Source: Rhodospirillaceae bacterium UBA6219
Lineage (GTDB): Bacteria > Pseudomonadota > Alphaproteobacteria > Rhodospirillales > Magnetospirillaceae
Direction of reading: 5' to 3'
NCBI GenBank assembly: GCA_002435715.1
Contig: DISD01000094.1
Span: forward strand, 1-63,198
Length of the DNA stretch: 63,198 nt
Shown here one piece after another: positions 61,961 through 63,198 of the stretch (the stretch's first letter is position 1; each line of letters opens with the position of its first letter). The notes beneath the pieces were generated by a model. The model was not told the DNA's origin. It worked only from the letters and a program-made list of their open reading frames with translations, and did no database searches. The position numbers and the translations under genes were made by a program.

Positions 61961-63198
61961 ATGTCCAAGTTGCTGCATTCTTTTTCGATCGCCGTGCGGT
62001 TATGGGCCATTGTCGGCTTGACCGTCATCGGCTTGGCCATCGCTTTCGTGACCGAAGTCCAGATGCTGTCGCAAGACACCATGGAGGCCCGTCAAGCCAA
62101 GGTGCGCAACGTGATCGAAGCCGCCACCGGGGTGGTGAACAACTTCACCAATATGGCCGAAAGAGGCGAGATGACCCGTGAGCAGGCGCAGAACGCCGCC
62201 ATGACCGCCATCAAATCCATGCGCTATGACGGTACCGAATACATCTGGATCAACAACCTGGATGGCCGGATGGTCATGCATCCGACCAACCCCAAGTTGG
62301 ATGGCAAGGAATTGTTCGGTCTCAAGGATCCCTCGGGCAAGCTGTTCTTCAAGGAAATGGTCGACGTGGTGCGCGCCAAGGGCGAAGGCGTCGTCGAATA
62401 CATGTGGCCGAAACCGGGCTCGGAAGTGGCCGTTCCCAAGGTGTCCTATGTCAAGGCTGTGCCGGGATGGAACTGGCTATTGGGCTCGGGCGTCTATGTG
62501 GACGACGTGGCGGCGACGGTGCGCGAGCGCGCCATCGCGCGCGGCGTGCAGACGGCTTTGGGCGTAATGGTGCTGACCGTGGTGGTGGTGGTGATCGCGC
62601 GTTCCATTTCTTCGCCGTTGAAGCGTCTGACCGGCACCATGGAAAGCCTGACCAAGGGTGAACTGGAAGTCACGGTGCCCGACACCGAGAAGGGGGCCGA
62701 AATCGGCGCCATGGCCAAGGCCATCCAGGTGTTCAAGGACAATGCCCTGGCCATGCATAAGATGGAAAGTGAACGTGCCCAGGTCGAGGCCCGCGCCGAA
62801 GAACAGCGCCGGGAAATGCGCCTGAAGATGGCCAGCGATTTCGAATCTTCGGTCAAGCACGTGGTCAGCATGGTCGGCCAATCGGCCCAGGCGTTGAAGG
62901 GGACCGCTTCGGCCATGAGCCACAATGCCGACGACACCGCCGAAAAGTCCCAGGCGGTGGCCGCCGCCGCCGAACAGGCGACCGCCAACGTCCAGACCGT
63001 GGCGGTGGCCACCGAGGAATTGTCGGCGTCGATCCAGGAAATTTCCGGTCAGGTGCATCGCTCGGCCTCGATCGCGCAAAGCGCGGTGGACGCCGCCGAG
63101 CGCACCAACACCATCGTGCGCGGTCTGGCCGAAGCCGCCGCCCGCATCGGCGAGGTGGTCAGCATGATCAACACCATCGCCAGCCAGACCAATTTGCT
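61961..63198 (+). CDS. Methyl-accepting chemotaxis protein with a single Cache domain, 3' end beyond the window
   Basis: The visible 412 residues show a classic chemoreceptor. A first membrane helix (about 13-30, LWAIVGLTVIGLAIAF) leads into a periplasmic sCache_2 sensor (about 35-185) with YIWINNLDGRMVMHPT and PGWNWLLGSGVYVDDV. A second helix follows (about 196-212), then HAMP (SPLKRLTGTMESLTKGEL) and the start of the coiled signalling domain, cut at IASQTNL. The window ends before the hairpin tip. The start ATG at 61961 has GGGGG seven bases before it; an in-frame ATG at 61949 would add four residues. The sensor type often binds small carboxylates such as pyruvate or lactate, which is only a family hint. 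Confidence 0.93.
   Translation, partial: MSKLLHSFSIAVRLWAIVGLTVIGLAIAFVTEVQMLSQDTMEARQAKVRNVIEAATGVVNNFTNMAERGEMTREQAQNAAMTAIKSMRYDGTEYIWINNLDGRMVMHPTNPKLDGKELFGLKDPSGKLFFKEMVDVVRAKGEGVVEYMWPKPGSEVAVPKVSYVKAVPGWNWLLGSGVYVDDVAATVRERAIARGVQTALGVMVLTVVVVVIARSISSPLKRLTGTMESLTKGELEVTVPDTEKGAEIGAMAKAIQVFKDNALAMHKMESERAQVEARAEEQRREMRLKMASDFESSVKHVVSMVGQSAQALKGTASAMSHNADDTAEKSQAVAAAAEQATANVQTVAVATEELSASIQEISGQVHRSASIAQSAVDAAERTNTIVRGLAEAAARIGEVVSMINTIASQTNL

Overview
The window is GC-rich, densely packed bacterial DNA from an alphaproteobacterium. The best guess is a Magnetospirillum-like member of the Rhodospirillales. The reasons are a flagellar gene set with the alphaproteobacterial regulator FlbD, a phasin, an F1-ATPase zeta-subunit (DUF1476) relative, a ClpS-ClpA pair, and secA next to a parvulin, argJ and a Nudix gene. 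The genus is an inference from gene content, not a database match. No tRNA, rRNA, CRISPR array or insertion sequence was recognised. No stretch above about 300 bases lacks a gene; the longest gaps (flgE-fliF, and upstream of alaS) are about 250 to 270 bases.

Left part (1-5447): the 5' end of secA, a membrane PAS histidine kinase, a periplasmic parvulin, argJ, a GNAT-Nudix fusion and a small membrane protein. From 5460 to 21037 runs a flagellar supercluster on the plus strand: fliK-flgD-flgE behind an excellent sigma-54 promoter, then fliF-fliG-fliH-fliN-flbD-flhA-flhF-flhG and a second protein with a FliK-like C-terminus. FlbD is the sigma-54 activator expected to act on such promoters, and CCGGCA-N5-TGCC elements near fliK and fliF are candidate binding sites.

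Middle part (21038-37059): mostly minus-strand housekeeping and transport genes: a DUF1476-terC-exoD operon, an EamA exporter coupled to an amidase, uup with a hairpin leader, a SPOR lipoprotein, prmA and uvrD, then plus-strand rlmN. A large hybrid histidine kinase, broken by an in-frame TGA, overlaps an HD-GYP response regulator. A degenerate SNase-like protein and a flavin reductase follow.

Right part (37316-63198): alaS, then a compact two-gene AAA ATPase/DUF4276 module that looks like a transferred nuclease or defence cassette. After it come a VOC protein, a PBP-type D,D-carboxypeptidase, lipoproteins, a phasin, clpS-clpA, a pseudouridine synthase, a membrane nucleotide cyclase, a YjfB-like small motility protein, a permease, a TetR/DJ-1 divergent pair with a readable operator, a pentapeptide-GGDEF-CLC-exonuclease operon, a TPR protein, a fused oxoprolinase/hydantoinase and the start of a chemoreceptor. 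c-di-GMP, cyclic nucleotide and chemotaxis genes recur, which fits a motile, signal-rich bacterium.

Two in-frame nonsense codons hit conserved motifs of otherwise intact genes (secA at 89-91, the hybrid kinase at 33528-33530). They are either real lesions or sequence errors and need resequencing. The strongest candidate for an undescribed system is the ATPase/DUF4276 pair at 39994-41825.
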